Shown: piece after piece, positions 8,719 to 18,798 of the stretch
Layout: every line of letters starts with the position of its first letter
How positions within the stretch are numbered: position 1 is the first letter of the stretch
Source: Terriglobia bacterium
Lineage (GTDB): Bacteria; Acidobacteriota; Terriglobia; Bryobacterales; Bryobacteraceae
NCBI GenBank assembly: GCA_010084195.1
Contig: RGPS01000001.1
Span: 57,921 to 121,920 of the forward strand
Direction of reading: 5' to 3'
DNA: 64,000 nucleotides
Translations under genes and position numbers: made by a program
Notes under the pieces: model-generated
Told to the model about the DNA's origin: nothing
Seen by the model: the letters and a program-made list of their open reading frames with translations, nothing else
The model's database searches: none

Positions 8719-10580
8719 GATTTCTGCTCGCTTTTGCATGTGCGCTTGGCTTGCTGGGGCAGACCCGCTACACGGTGACTGACGAACTCGCGGCTGGCCC
8801 AGGCACGCCGAAGGTGGTGGTTCTTCGGGATACGGTTGCCGGGGTGGAAGCGGCAGTCGCCCCCTCGGAGGGCGGGGAACTGAGCAGCTATCGGGCGAGG
8901 GTAAAGGGGGAAGTCGTCGAGTTTCTTTATCACGCCCGTGACTATTCTCCCGGCCAGAGTTTCACGGGGAAGGGGCCACTTTTATGGCCCGCAGTCGGGG
9001 GACAGTATCCGTTGGGTACGACTCCGGCGGGAAGTTGTGTCACGGGGACCTATATGGTCAGCGGGCAGAGCTACCCGATGCCGTGTCATGGCTTCGCGAG
9101 GAATTTGCCGTGGCAGGAAGTCTCGCGTTCTGCCGATCAGACCGGTGCCCGGGTTACCGTCCGGCTCACGGACTCTGAGCGGACGCGACCGTCCTACCCG
9201 TTTGCGTTTCAGCTGGACGCGGTCTACGAACTGGCGGGTGGGCACCTTACGGTTGACTATGTGGTTACTTCGGGGGCCTCCAATGCTGCGGAGATGATCT
9301 TCTCGATCGGGAACCACATTGCCTTTAATGTGCCGTTCCTGAAGGGGAGCGATCCGAAGAAGATGACCCTGGAGACGCCGTCGACGACACAATTGCTGCG
9401 GAACGAGCAGGGTTTGTTGAGTGGCGAGGCCAAAGAGCGTTCTTTCCAGAAGCCGGAGGCTCTGGGGGATTTTGATGCTCGTGTGGCACTTCCCATGGCG
9501 GGTTACAAGAGCCAGCCGTATGCCCGCCTGGTTGATCCCCAGGGTGTCTCGCTTCGCCTGACCCAACAGGCGAGTACAACTCTTCCGGAACAGATTGTGC
9601 GCTTCAACCTTTACGGCGGGCCCCAAACAGGCTATTTTTGTCCCGAGCCATTCTTTGGCGTCCAGAACTCTCTGAATTCGGGCAAGGGTCTGGTGAAGCT
9701 TGCCCCGGGGAAGGTTTGGAAGTGGCGACTGGAACTACAGGTGGATTCGACGGTACCACCGGTGGCAGAGACGTTTCCCGGAATCCAGCGGGTGGCGGGT
9801 GACTATGCATTTGTGGAGGGTCCGGCGTGGAATAAGGCCGGTTTCCTGGTGTTCAGTGATATCTACGCCGCTAAGATTACAAAGTTGAGGGACAAGGGCG
9901 ATGTGGCCATTTATCGCAACTACACGAATGCGGCGAACGGTAACGCTTTTGACGGCAAGGGGCGGCTTTATACGGCGGAACGCGATGGTCGGCGGATTTC
10001 GCGGATGGAGCCGGACGGCAAGATTTCGTCCATTGCTGAAGCCTGGCAGGGGAGGCGCCTGAACTCACCCAACGACGTCACGGTGCGCCGGGATGGGCAC
10101 GTTTACTTTACCGATCCCGCCTCGAAAGCGGTACTCGAACCGCAGGAACTGGGGTTCAACGGGGTATTTCACGTAACGCCTCAGGGGCAGATCCTGTTGG
10201 TGACCGACAAATTGACACGTCCCAACGGTGTGGCTCTGACTCCGGACGGCAAGACGTTATACGTCGCTGACTCACAGGACAAGAAGATCTACGCCTGGGA
10301 CTTGGACAAGCAGGGCAACAGCAGCCGCCAGCGTGTCCTCATCGAGAACGTGGAAGGCAGTCCGGACGGGTTGCGCGTCGCGGCAAACGGCAATCTCTAT
10401 ATCGCGGCGAAGGGTGTTGCGGTTTACTCGCCAGAGGGCAAGCACCTACGAACAATTGAGTTCCCGGAAACGCCCGCGAATCTTGCGTTTGGCGGGGCTG
10501 ACCTGAAGACTCTCTACGTGACGGCCCGGACCTCCGTGTATTCGGTCCGAGTGGCTGATCAGGGCACACTGCAGTACTGA
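8715..10580 (+). CDS. Fusion of aldose 1-epimerase and SMP-30/gluconolactonase domains
   Basis: A 621-residue exported protein (signal peptide about residues 1-16). Residues 20-345 form a galactose mutarotase-like domain: HGFARN, the SIGNHIAFNVP segment with the likely catalytic His, and CPEPFFGVQ with a candidate base Glu. Residues 355-621 form an SMP-30/gluconolactonase six-blade propeller with the expected metal ligands: Glu in EGPAW, Asn and Asp in NSPNDV and RPNGV, and Asp in SPDGL. The fusion would interconvert sugar anomers and hydrolyse the aldonolactone made by the PQQ enzyme. The start overlaps the dehydrogenase stop (ATGA). The substrate is inferred from context only. Confidence 0.88.
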   Translation: MRFLLAFACALGLLGQTRYTVTDELAAGPGTPKVVVLRDTVAGVEAAVAPSEGGELSSYRARVKGEVVEFLYHARDYSPGQSFTGKGPLLWPAVGGQYPLGTTPAGSCVTGTYMVSGQSYPMPCHGFARNLPWQEVSRSADQTGARVTVRLTDSERTRPSYPFAFQLDAVYELAGGHLTVDYVVTSGASNAAEMIFSIGNHIAFNVPFLKGSDPKKMTLETPSTTQLLRNEQGLLSGEAKERSFQKPEALGDFDARVALPMAGYKSQPYARLVDPQGVSLRLTQQASTTLPEQIVRFNLYGGPQTGYFCPEPFFGVQNSLNSGKGLVKLAPGKVWKWRLELQVDSTVPPVAETFPGIQRVAGDYAFVEGPAWNKAGFLVFSDIYAAKITKLRDKGDVAIYRNYTNAANGNAFDGKGRLYTAERDGRRISRMEPDGKISSIAEAWQGRRLNSPNDVTVRRDGHVYFTDPASKAVLEPQELGFNGVFHVTPQGQILLVTDKLTRPNGVALTPDGKTLYVADSQDKKIYAWDLDKQGNSSRQRVLIENVEGSPDGLRVAANGNLYIAAKGVAVYSPEGKHLRTIEFPETPANLAFGGADLKTLYVTARTSVYSVRVADQGTLQY

Positions 10581-10585
10581 GAACT

Positions 10586-11257
10586 TCACCGGCGGAAGAT
10601 CAGAATGTGCTGTCGTGGCAGGGTTTCCAGCGACTTCTCAAACTTGAAGCCCTCTGGTTCCAGTTCTGCGCGGACCTGCTTGACTGTCATCTTATGTTCC
10701 GGACGAATCGGTACGGATGGATCTTCTCCGCGATACTCGATGAGCACCAGACGACCGCCCGGCTTTAGTGCTTCATGTATGCCCCGGAGCATCTTCTGCG
10801 GTTCAGAAAACTCGTGATAGACGTCCACCATCAGCAGTAGATCGAGCGACGCGGCAGGGAGCTTTGGATCGGTGAGGCCGCCAAGAACGGTTTTCACGTT
10901 GGTAATGCCACGCTCCCGCATGTTCTTCTGCAACTGTTCGAGCATGTACGGCTGGATATCCTGGCCGTAGACGGTACCCTGCGGTCCGACGCGCTTCGCC
11001 ATCCGCCACGTCATGTAACCGACTCCAGCGCCGAGATCTGCGACGGTTTGACCCGGCTCAATGCCGATGGCGTCGAGAGCCTTGTCCGGCTCCTCTTCTT
11101 CGATTCGCTCGGGGCGGACGAGCCAGTCGGCACCGCCGGGGCCCATAACCTGGGCGAAGCGTCGTCCGGAGACAGGGTGAACTCCGGGTGCGTTCGACTG
11201 CGCCTGGCAGGCCAGTGCAGCCAGAACTAACGCGCCTACAAGCCGGCTTTTCGCCAT
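10586..11257 (-). CDS. SAM-dependent methyltransferase with N-terminal signal peptide
   Basis: A 223-residue class I methyltransferase: motif I VADLGAGVGYMTW, the acidic GQDI after beta 2, and LLLMVDVYHEF with a late motif GGRLVLIEYR. The first 20 residues (KSRLVGALVLAALACQAQS) look like a Sec signal, possibly with a lipobox-like LAC. An exported SAM enzyme is unexpected because SAM is cytoplasmic; this form is seen in acidobacterial and planctomycete genomes, and the location remains open. The start overlaps the end of ubiD by 22 bases, so the two are cotranscribed. The acceptor is unknown. Confidence 0.85.
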   Translation of the reverse strand: MAKSRLVGALVLAALACQAQSNAPGVHPVSGRRFAQVMGPGGADWLVRPERIEEEEPDKALDAIGIEPGQTVADLGAGVGYMTWRMAKRVGPQGTVYGQDIQPYMLEQLQKNMRERGITNVKTVLGGLTDPKLPAASLDLLLMVDVYHEFSEPQKMLRGIHEALKPGGRLVLIEYRGEDPSVPIRPEHKMTVKQVRAELEPEGFKFEKSLETLPRQHILIFRR

Positions 11258-12678
11258 AGTTCATCCACCCTTTGCTTTACTTCGGGACTCATTTTTAACA
11301 CGTCGGGCCACTCGCGGGTAAAGCCTTCGCCGGGCCACTTCTTCGTGGCGTCAACGCCCACTTTGCTGCCGTAATTCACGAGGCGGCTCGCATGGTCCAG
11401 AGAGTCAATCGGCCCCATGGTGAACTGCATATCGCGTTCGGGATCGATATTGTTCAGGGCGCGCCACGCCACTTCGCTAACGTTCTGCACGTCCACATCT
11501 TCATCGACGACGACAATGACTTTGGTGAACATTGCCTGGCCAAGACCCCAGATCGCGTTCATCACTTTGCGGGCATGGCCGGGGTAGCTCTTGCGGATCG
11601 ACACCAGCATGATGTTGTGGAAGATCCCTTCCGCCGGCATACACATGTCGCGGACTTCCGGCAGTTGCAGGCGCATCAGCGGCAGGAAGATTCGTTCGAT
11701 CGCTTTGCCCATGTAAAAGTCTTCCATGGGAGGGGGGCCGACGATTGTTGTGGCATAGATCGGGTCGCGGCGGTGCGTTACGCAGGTGACGTGGAAGACC
11801 GGATACTGGTCGGCTAGTGAATAGTAGCCGGTGTGGTCGCCGAATGGTCCTTCCCGTCGGGACTCGGTGACATCCACATAGCCTTCCAGTACGAACTCGG
11901 CATTGGCAGGAACTTCAATGTCGTTGGTGACGCACTTCACCATTTCGACCGGGCTCCCCCGGAGGAAGCCGGCGATCATCATCTCGTCAAGATCCGGTGG
12001 GAGGGGGAGAATTGCGGAGTACATGGTGGCCGGGTCCGCCCCAATGGCGACAGAAACGTCCATTCTGGTCTGTCCCGCAGCCAGACGGCGGCGCTGGTGT
12101 TCCGCACCTTGTTTGTGGGTCTGCCAGTGCATGCCGGTGGTTCGGTCGTCATAGACCTGCATGCGGTACATGCCGCAGTTCCGCTTGCCGGTCTCGGGGT
12201 TCTTCGTGAAGACCATGGGCAGGGTGATGAAGGGGCCGCCGTCTTCCGGCCAGCAGGTGAGAACCGGGATTTCAGAGAGCTTTGGTTCGCGGTTGACCAC
12301 TTCCTGGCAGGCTCCGCGAGACACGATCTTGGGGAAGAAAGCGCCCATTTCCGCCAGTTTCGGCAGCATGCGGAGCTTGTTCAGGAGACCTTCGGGCATC
12401 CGCATCTCCAGATATTCGGAGATCCGCTTCGCCACCTCGTCAACGGAGCCAACCTCGAGGGCGATCTCCATGCGCTTCATGCTGGCAAAGCTGTTGATGA
12501 GCACCGGATACTTCGAGCCCTTGACGTTCTCGAAGAGCAGGGCAGGTCCGCCACCTTTGACGGCACGGTCCGCAAACTCCGTGATCTCGAGGTTTGGATC
12601 TACTTCAAACGGGATGCGTTTGAGTTCGTTGTTTTTCTCAAGGGCGCGAATGAACTCGCGCAGGTCGTCATATGCCAT
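11236..12678 (-). CDS. UbiD family prenylated-FMN-dependent decarboxylase
   Basis: A 480-residue cytoplasmic (de)carboxylase that uses prFMN made by a UbiX partner, which is not in this window. Conserved UbiD features are present: the N-terminal LREFIRALEKNNELKRI, the flavin-phosphate region around GMYRMQVYDDRTTGMHWQ, and the EGPFGDHTGYYS segment carrying catalytic acidic residues. It may serve quinone biosynthesis or aromatic acid breakdown; the substrate cannot be assigned. It is the upstream gene of a pair with the exported methyltransferase, which would fit a quinone pathway, though that is only suggestive. Confidence 0.92.
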   Translation of the reverse strand: MAYDDLREFIRALEKNNELKRIPFEVDPNLEITEFADRAVKGGGPALLFENVKGSKYPVLINSFASMKRMEIALEVGSVDEVAKRISEYLEMRMPEGLLNKLRMLPKLAEMGAFFPKIVSRGACQEVVNREPKLSEIPVLTCWPEDGGPFITLPMVFTKNPETGKRNCGMYRMQVYDDRTTGMHWQTHKQGAEHQRRRLAAGQTRMDVSVAIGADPATMYSAILPLPPDLDEMMIAGFLRGSPVEMVKCVTNDIEVPANAEFVLEGYVDVTESRREGPFGDHTGYYSLADQYPVFHVTCVTHRRDPIYATTIVGPPPMEDFYMGKAIERIFLPLMRLQLPEVRDMCMPAEGIFHNIMLVSIRKSYPGHARKVMNAIWGLGQAMFTKVIVVVDEDVDVQNVSEVAWRALNNIDPERDMQFTMGPIDSLDHASRLVNYGSKVGVDATKKWPGEGFTREWPDVLKMSPEVKQRVDELWRKAGL

Positions 12679-12735
12679 GGGATCTGTTTACTATGATTGC
12701 AAGTTCGGGCTTCAGGTTTTATTAAGGAGCGAATC

Positions 12736-13016
12736 GTGAGCGGGTTGGGCGTTTTAATTCTTACCATTCCGGGCATCCAGTCAGCCTGGGCTCAGATTTA
12801 GACTTCCCGGATCCGCGGCTGGTCGGGTGACGGATGACAGAACCGGACTTCCGCTATCTGCGATTCGGTAGAACGGTATTCGAGCGGGTGCCTGCACGGT
12901 CACAGTGAGTTTCCCGGATGGTGTCCGCCTCGACGAAGCCGTGGTCTACGACAGCATCATGAACCGGGTTTTGGGCGCAGTCGTGTCCCCTGGTTCAGGA
13001 CTGCTACTCCGCGCCG
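12736..13016 (+). pseudogene. Decayed copy of the adjacent PEP-CTERM gene
   Basis: An AAGGAG at 12724-12729 precedes a GTG at 12736 that opens a 21-codon frame reading as a signal peptide (ILTIPGIQSAWAQ) before a TAG. From about 12800 to 13016 the sequence matches the 3' part of the next gene (about 13720-13910) closely but out of frame: the bases encoding GEAVVYDTNMNRISGAVVS are recognisable with several changes. The copy therefore kept its translation start and tail while losing most of its middle. The next gene's GTG start lies exactly at the end of this remnant. Confidence 0.7.
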
Positions 13017-14033
13017 GTGCGACGGTTCGTTAAAATAGAAAGGCGTGCTGCAAGCCTTCCAGGCTCCGGGGTCCTGAGGCTCAGCCCAAATACAACCCGA
13101 CTCGCCATTCTGGCAGTTGTGGTGTCTACAGGACATTTGAACGCCGCTTCCCTTGACCTGTATAACGACCTGCCAATATCACCTTCGGGCCTGGTTTATG
13201 GTGTTCACTTGGTCCCCGCGACCGGCACGGACCGTGTGACCTACTCCGGCTCTAAAGTGTACGCACCTGTTCCAGGCCGGAGGAGCGCAATAGATTACTC
13301 TTCGTCAGCCTCAATGGGAAGTCTTGGAATGGCCTTCTCCGTTTCAGCACAATGCGATATTCCGGGATGCGGTTCTGAATCGCTCTCTTCCCCAGGAGTG
13401 GCCGCCGCCTCCTCCGATGACATTTTGACGATCACGGGTGCGGCATCCGGATTTCTTGGGCTCAATATCTATCTACAGGGCTTCTTCTCCGCCGACAACG
13501 TAGCAACCAGCAAAGTCGTCTATTGTCTGCAAACGTTCAGTTTCCGTCTGGAAATTCTAACCGCCACCTTCTCGGAATGCTCCACAAGTACCACCTCAAC
13601 GGTATCCGGCACTCTCGGCAATTCGATGACCTGCAATTTCGCAGACTTTGCCCCCATCGCAACCGGTACTGGATGGACTGTTAACCTTCGGGGCACGGTG
13701 TTCGTCCCTTTTACGTCGGTTCCCATCACTTTATACCCGCGCCTTCAGGGTGACTATAACTGCAGCGCCACGATTGGGCGTGCGTGCACGGCCAACGCCA
13801 ATTTCCCCAATGGTGCACGCATCGGCGAAGCGGTGGTCTACGACACCAACATGAACCGGATTTCAGGCGCTGTCGTGTCCTCTGCTTCCGGATTCGACTA
13901 TTCCGCACCGGTATCGCAGGCGCCTGAGCCCGCCTGTCTCCTTCTCTGTCTAACCGGAGTTCTCTGCATCGGTCGGAAGTACGGCCTCATTCAACGCTTT
14001 GCATATCAGTGGGACTGCAAGACACCGAGGTGA
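13017..14033 (+). CDS. PEP-CTERM sorting-domain secreted protein
   Basis: A 338-residue secreted protein. A basic N-terminus and hydrophobic core (LAILAVVVSTGHLNAAS) form a signal peptide, and the C-terminus has the exosortase target pattern PEP, a hydrophobic helix (CLLLCLTGVLCI) and basic GRK. About 16 extra residues follow the basic patch, unusual for this tag and perhaps a shifted stop. The body is rich in Ser, Thr and Gly with paired Cys. The only usual in-frame start is GTG 13017, which lies at the junction with the decayed upstream copy, so the true start is uncertain. The function of the body is unknown. Confidence 0.7.
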   Translation: MRRFVKIERRAASLPGSGVLRLSPNTTRLAILAVVVSTGHLNAASLDLYNDLPISPSGLVYGVHLVPATGTDRVTYSGSKVYAPVPGRRSAIDYSSSASMGSLGMAFSVSAQCDIPGCGSESLSSPGVAAASSDDILTITGAASGFLGLNIYLQGFFSADNVATSKVVYCLQTFSFRLEILTATFSECSTSTTSTVSGTLGNSMTCNFADFAPIATGTGWTVNLRGTVFVPFTSVPITLYPRLQGDYNCSATIGRACTANANFPNGARIGEAVVYDTNMNRISGAVVSSASGFDYSAPVSQAPEPACLLLCLTGVLCIGRKYGLIQRFAYQWDCKTPR

Positions 14034-14303
14034 AAAGTGATCTGTGAGGGTTCATTCAGACAGCACTGCTTTGTGCCAGCCTCCTCGGCGTCGGATTCCT
14101 CGGAGCAGTGACTCAGACCAGCTACAGCATCGCAACAGTGGTCGAGCCGGGAAACGCCGAGTAGATGCCCATTCAACCGCGAGCAGCGGCGGGCGAAGAA
14201 GTCGGCTGGCGCGTGGTCGTACCTAAGCCGAACTAGTCCTCGAACCCCGCCATCTTTCATGTTGACGATCACTTTTTCTCGCGCCACTTAAGCCAAAGCC
14301 GGA
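14034..14303. other. Intergenic stretch with a possible signal-peptide remnant
   Basis: No intact gene. On the plus strand, bases about 14061-14163 read as a hydrophobic leader-like segment (ALLCASLLGVGFLGAVTQ) followed by a short tail and a TAG, but without a start codon in that frame. It may be another trace of a secreted protein gene like its neighbours. Nothing else is supported. Confidence 0.3.
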
Positions 14304-14675
14304 TTACCCCTTGCGCACGCGTTTCAGGCAGGCGGTGACGACGGCCGCAAAGAGCAGAATGTCTGCGGTCGGTCCGGTCGAGTTCAATCGACCAGTTAAT
14401 TTCGCGGTCAGGGGAGAAATCCGCCCTGCGATAAGCAGGTCGAGAGTCTGTTCCGTGAGGCCAAATGATACTTGTGGTCTTTGGGGAGGACTGCTCAGCA
14501 AGACTTGAGCGTAGCCACCGGTTGTAACGATGAAAAGCTGCTCACCATCGACATTCAGGCCGAAAGAGCGGTCGCGGCCGCGGAGCATAAAGGAGATGGG
14601 TCGGACGCTGTTGGCAATTTCCACAAGTAGAAATACCTTTTGGGCTACCGTCCGGCCGAGCTGTTGCCGGGTCAT
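14304..14675 (-). CDS. SCP2-like domain protein
   Basis: A 123-residue protein resembling the SCP-2 sterol-transfer fold: a strand-rich start (RGRDRSFGLNVDGEQLFIVTTGGY), a PQVSFGLTEQTLDLLIAGRISP helix region, and a Gly-containing AKLTGRLNSTGPTADILLF tail. SCP2 domains bind lipids or hydrophobic ligands. It is the last gene in a minus-strand run after the SDR gene, 51 bases downstream of it. The ribosome-binding site is weak, and the assignment rests on pattern rather than a strict motif. Confidence 0.55.
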   Translation of the reverse strand: MTRQQLGRTVAQKVFLLVEIANSVRPISFMLRGRDRSFGLNVDGEQLFIVTTGGYAQVLLSSPPQRPQVSFGLTEQTLDLLIAGRISPLTAKLTGRLNSTGPTADILLFAAVVTACLKRVRKG

Positions 14676-14726
14676 ACCTGAGTAGATTCCACGGCACCAG
14701 GGCGCGATGCAGGAATGGCGGACGAA

Positions 14727-15482
14727 TCAGCCGCGACCGACGAAGGGCATGGTATTCGCCATGACTGTGAGGAACAGGACATTCGAATCCAGTGACAAAG
14801 AGGCGATGTACAGCACTGCCTTCGCCACGTTGTTCACATCCATTGTTGGTTCCGGGGCGAGCTTGCCATTGGCCTGGAGAACTCCGCCGGACATCCGTGA
14901 TGTCATCTCAGTAGCGGCGTTGCCGATGTCGATCTGGCTGCAGCAGATGTCGTATTCGCGGCAATCGAGCGAGATCGATTTTGTCAGGCCAGTGATGGCG
15001 TGCTTCGTCGCCGTGTAGGGCGCGGAATGCGGGCGCGGGGTGTGGGCGGAAATGGAGCCGTTGTTAATGATGCGCCCGCCACGCGGAGTTTGTTCCTTCA
15101 TCAGGCGGATGGCCTCCTGTGCACACAGAAATGACCCGGTCAGGTTGACATCCAGCACCGACTTCCAGGTTTCGAAGGGGAGATCTTCCATCGGCAGAGG
15201 CGGTGCGCCGCGTCCGGCATTGTTGAACAGGAGGTCGAGGCGGCCAAAGGTGTCCCGGGTCTTTTTGAAAAGGGCCTTCACGGACTCCGGTCGGCCCACG
15301 TCGGTGGTCACCGGCAGCATTTTTGTGCCGGGCGCGGCTGATTCAGCGGTCTTTTCCAGTTCTTCGGAACGGCGCCCCGCAAGGACGACGTTGTACCCGT
15401 TTGCGTTCAGGGCCAGGCTGACTGCACGACCAACGCCGGAACCGGCTCCGGTGACCAGGGCGATCTTATTTTGCTGAGACAT
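14727..15482 (-). CDS. SDR family NAD(P)-dependent oxidoreductase
   Basis: A classical short-chain dehydrogenase of 251 residues. The cofactor motif TGAGSGVG is at residues 11-18, the NNAG motif near residue 90, and the catalytic Ser and YTATK at about 145-162. The Arg-Arg after beta 2 (AGRRSEE) suggests NADP. The substrate is unknown. It sits between an old yellow enzyme and the SCP2-like gene on the same strand, 21 bases after the former, so a shared reduction or lipid-modification pathway is possible. Confidence 0.93.
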   Translation of the reverse strand: MSQQNKIALVTGAGSGVGRAVSLALNANGYNVVLAGRRSEELEKTAESAAPGTKMLPVTTDVGRPESVKALFKKTRDTFGRLDLLFNNAGRGAPPLPMEDLPFETWKSVLDVNLTGSFLCAQEAIRLMKEQTPRGGRIINNGSISAHTPRPHSAPYTATKHAITGLTKSISLDCREYDICCSQIDIGNAATEMTSRMSGGVLQANGKLAPEPTMDVNNVAKAVLYIASLSLDSNVLFLTVMANTMPFVGRG

Positions 15483-15503
15483 GTATGTGTTCAGTTTATC
15501 GGG

Positions 15504-16598
<1,095 letters not shown>

Positions 16599-18434
16599 CT
16601 ATTTCCTGGCGGCGATTGTCCAGCCGGTTGTAGCGCCTTTGTTCTGCTGCTCCAGCCATGCGAACAGAGGGGCGAAATACTCCACCATAGCTCCGGCGTC
16701 AGCCTTGTCTTCGCCGGTCATTTGCTTCAGCGCTTCCGGCCACGGTTTGGACTGGCCGAGGTCGAGCATCGCTTTGAACTTTTTGCCCGCAGCTTCTGAG
16801 CCGAAGAAAGAGCAGCGATTCAGCGGGCCGGTGTAACCGGCCTCCTTGCACATAGCCCGATAGAACTGGAACTGATAAATGGCGGCGAGGAAGTAGCGCG
16901 CGTAGGGCGTATTGGCGGGAATGTGGTACTTGGCACCGGGATCGAAGGCGTCCGGACCGCGTTCCCCTGGGGCCGCAATGCCCTGATACTTCTCGCGCAG
17001 GGCCCACCAGGCCTTGTTGTAGTCGGCGGGTTTGACTTCGCCGGCAAAGACCTGCCAGCGCCATTTGTCGATGAGAAGGCCGAAGGGCAGGAAAGCAACC
17101 TTTTCGAGGGCACGGTGCAGAAGGATCGGGATATCCGCGGCTGGTGGCGGCACTTGTTGGATCAGGCCAATGGTCTTCAGATACTCAGGGGTGATGGAGA
17201 GGGCGATGGTGTCTCCGATGGCTTCATGGAACCCGTCGTTGGCCGCACTGCGGAAAAGGAAGGGTTGCTTCCGATAGGCGAGGTCATAGAAAAGGTGTCC
17301 CAGTTCGTGGTGGACGACGATGAAGTCTTCGCCGGTCCCCTGGATGCACATTTTCAGGCGTACGTCGGTGTCGGCATCGACATCCCAGGCGCTGGCGTGG
17401 CAGACGACATCACGGTCGGCGGGGCGAGTCAGCATGGACCGTTGCCAGAAGGCGGGAGGCAGGGGTTCAAAGCCGAGCGATTTGAAGAAGTTTTCGCCGT
17501 AGCCGGTGATTTGTTTAGCGTCGGCCTTGCGGGCTGCGAGGATCTTGCTGAGGTCGTAGGTAGCGGGGGCCGAGGCGGGGGCCACCAGATCGTAGATGTT
17601 TTCCCATTCCTGGGCCCAGATGTTGCCCAGCAGGTGGGCCGGAATCATGCCGTCCTCGCGGGTTGCGGCGGCTCCGTACTTCGTCTTCAGGCGGGTGCGT
17701 GTGTAGGCGTGAAGTTCTTTGTAGAGGGGCTCCACCTGGGTCCAGAGTCGCTCCAGTTCGGCGGAGAAGGCAGCTGGCTCCATGTCATAGCCGGAACGCC
17801 AAAGAGCGCCGGTGTCTTTGAAGCCGAGTTGGGTGGCTCCGGCGTTGGAGAGTTCCACGAAGCGCGCATAGCGGTCACGCATAGGCGTTGCAACCTTGTG
17901 CCAGCCTTCCCAGAGTTCGGCCAGTTCTTTGGGATCGCGACTTTTCGCCATCTTTTCCCCCACGGCTTCCACCCCGAAGCACTTCGCAGCTGGATCATTC
18001 GGGGAGGGGCAATACTTACCTTTCCCATAGCTGCCGGAGAGGCCTGCGGCCAGCTGAGTGAGTTCTTCGCGGAGTTTCGGGTCGGCTGGTGCCGGCATGG
18101 GCAGGCTTAGTTTAAGGAGGGTGAGTTTGCGCCGAAGATCGGGGGGGAGCGGGGTGTTGTCGAAGCGTGCTGATTCTTTGACCAGTTCGGTGACGCGCCC
18201 GATCAGGCGGTCATCGGCTGCTGCCGCCAGACTGTCGGTGTCGTCGTTGATATAAGTCTCATGCACCCAGCCAGCGCGGTTGTCGGCAACCTGTATCTTC
18301 AGGAGTTCGGTCTCGGCGCTTTCCAGGAAGGCCCTGGCATCCTGTACAGAATTGCCGGGAGTCGTGGAGCAGGAGAAAAGGGTGAGCGCCAGGGGCAACA
18401 GCGCAATATGGCGGAGTCGGAGAGAAAACAGCAT
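16599..18434 (-). CDS. M2 family zinc peptidase (ACE-like), lipoprotein
   Basis: A 611-residue dipeptidyl carboxypeptidase of the angiotensin-converting-enzyme family. ATG 18434 is chosen because it opens a lipoprotein signal (LRHIALLPLALTLFSC, with Cys as the lipidation site); an upstream start would add 21 non-signal residues. The zinc site HHELGH is near residue 375, with the third ligand Glu in FHEAIGD about 25 residues later. It probably acts on peptides at the outer or inner membrane surface. It is the first gene of a four-gene minus-strand run, divergent from a small zinc-ribbon gene by 55 bases. Confidence 0.94.
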   Translation of the reverse strand: MLFSLRLRHIALLPLALTLFSCSTTPGNSVQDARAFLESAETELLKIQVADNRAGWVHETYINDDTDSLAAAADDRLIGRVTELVKESARFDNTPLPPDLRRKLTLLKLSLPMPAPADPKLREELTQLAAGLSGSYGKGKYCPSPNDPAAKCFGVEAVGEKMAKSRDPKELAELWEGWHKVATPMRDRYARFVELSNAGATQLGFKDTGALWRSGYDMEPAAFSAELERLWTQVEPLYKELHAYTRTRLKTKYGAAATREDGMIPAHLLGNIWAQEWENIYDLVAPASAPATYDLSKILAARKADAKQITGYGENFFKSLGFEPLPPAFWQRSMLTRPADRDVVCHASAWDVDADTDVRLKMCIQGTGEDFIVVHHELGHLFYDLAYRKQPFLFRSAANDGFHEAIGDTIALSITPEYLKTIGLIQQVPPPAADIPILLHRALEKVAFLPFGLLIDKWRWQVFAGEVKPADYNKAWWALREKYQGIAAPGERGPDAFDPGAKYHIPANTPYARYFLAAIYQFQFYRAMCKEAGYTGPLNRCSFFGSEAAGKKFKAMLDLGQSKPWPEALKQMTGEDKADAGAMVEYFAPLFAWLEQQNKGATTGWTIAARK

Positions 18435-18489
18435 CGCGGAACTGAGTTTAGCTGATTCGGACGCGGCGTGTGATGTGGCGGGGCATAAT

Positions 18490-18798
18490 ATGGGCATGGC
18501 TGCGAGATTGATTGAAGTGAAGTGCCCCTGTTGTGACGCAACGCTGAAGGTGGATCGGGAGCTGGAAGTTGTGATTTCGCACGAGGAACCCGTGAAGGCG
18601 CGGCCTATTGAGGATTTGGCGGCCGCTGTGCAGAAACTGAAAGGGGAACCGGGGCGGCGGGAGGAGATTTTCCAGAAGTCGTTTGCGGCGGAGAAAAATC
18701 AAGGCCAGGTTCTGAATCGCAAATTTGATGAATTGCTGAAGCAGGCTAAGGCGAATCCGGACTTTGGGAAAAAGCCTCGGGAGATAGATCTGGATTGA
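18490..18798 (+). CDS. Small protein with N-terminal Cys cluster
   Basis: A 102-residue protein starting MGMAARLIEVKCPCCDATLKVD. The CPCC resembles half of a zinc ribbon, and the VDRELEVVISHEE that follows is typical of short cytosolic proteins found in many acidobacteria. The rest is charged and helical (EEIFQKSFAAEKNQGQVLNRKFDELLKQAK). A GGCGGGGC lies upstream of ATG 18490; ATG 18496 is a close alternative. Its stop overlaps the TTG start of the GNAT fragment. The function is unknown. Confidence 0.65.
   Translation: MGMAARLIEVKCPCCDATLKVDRELEVVISHEEPVKARPIEDLAAAVQKLKGEPGRREEIFQKSFAAEKNQGQVLNRKFDELLKQAKANPDFGKKPREIDLD

Noticed and set aside
16923..18110. 395-codon plus-strand frame
   Set aside because: It is antisense to the M2 peptidase with its HELGH motif; no domain is recognisable in the shadow.
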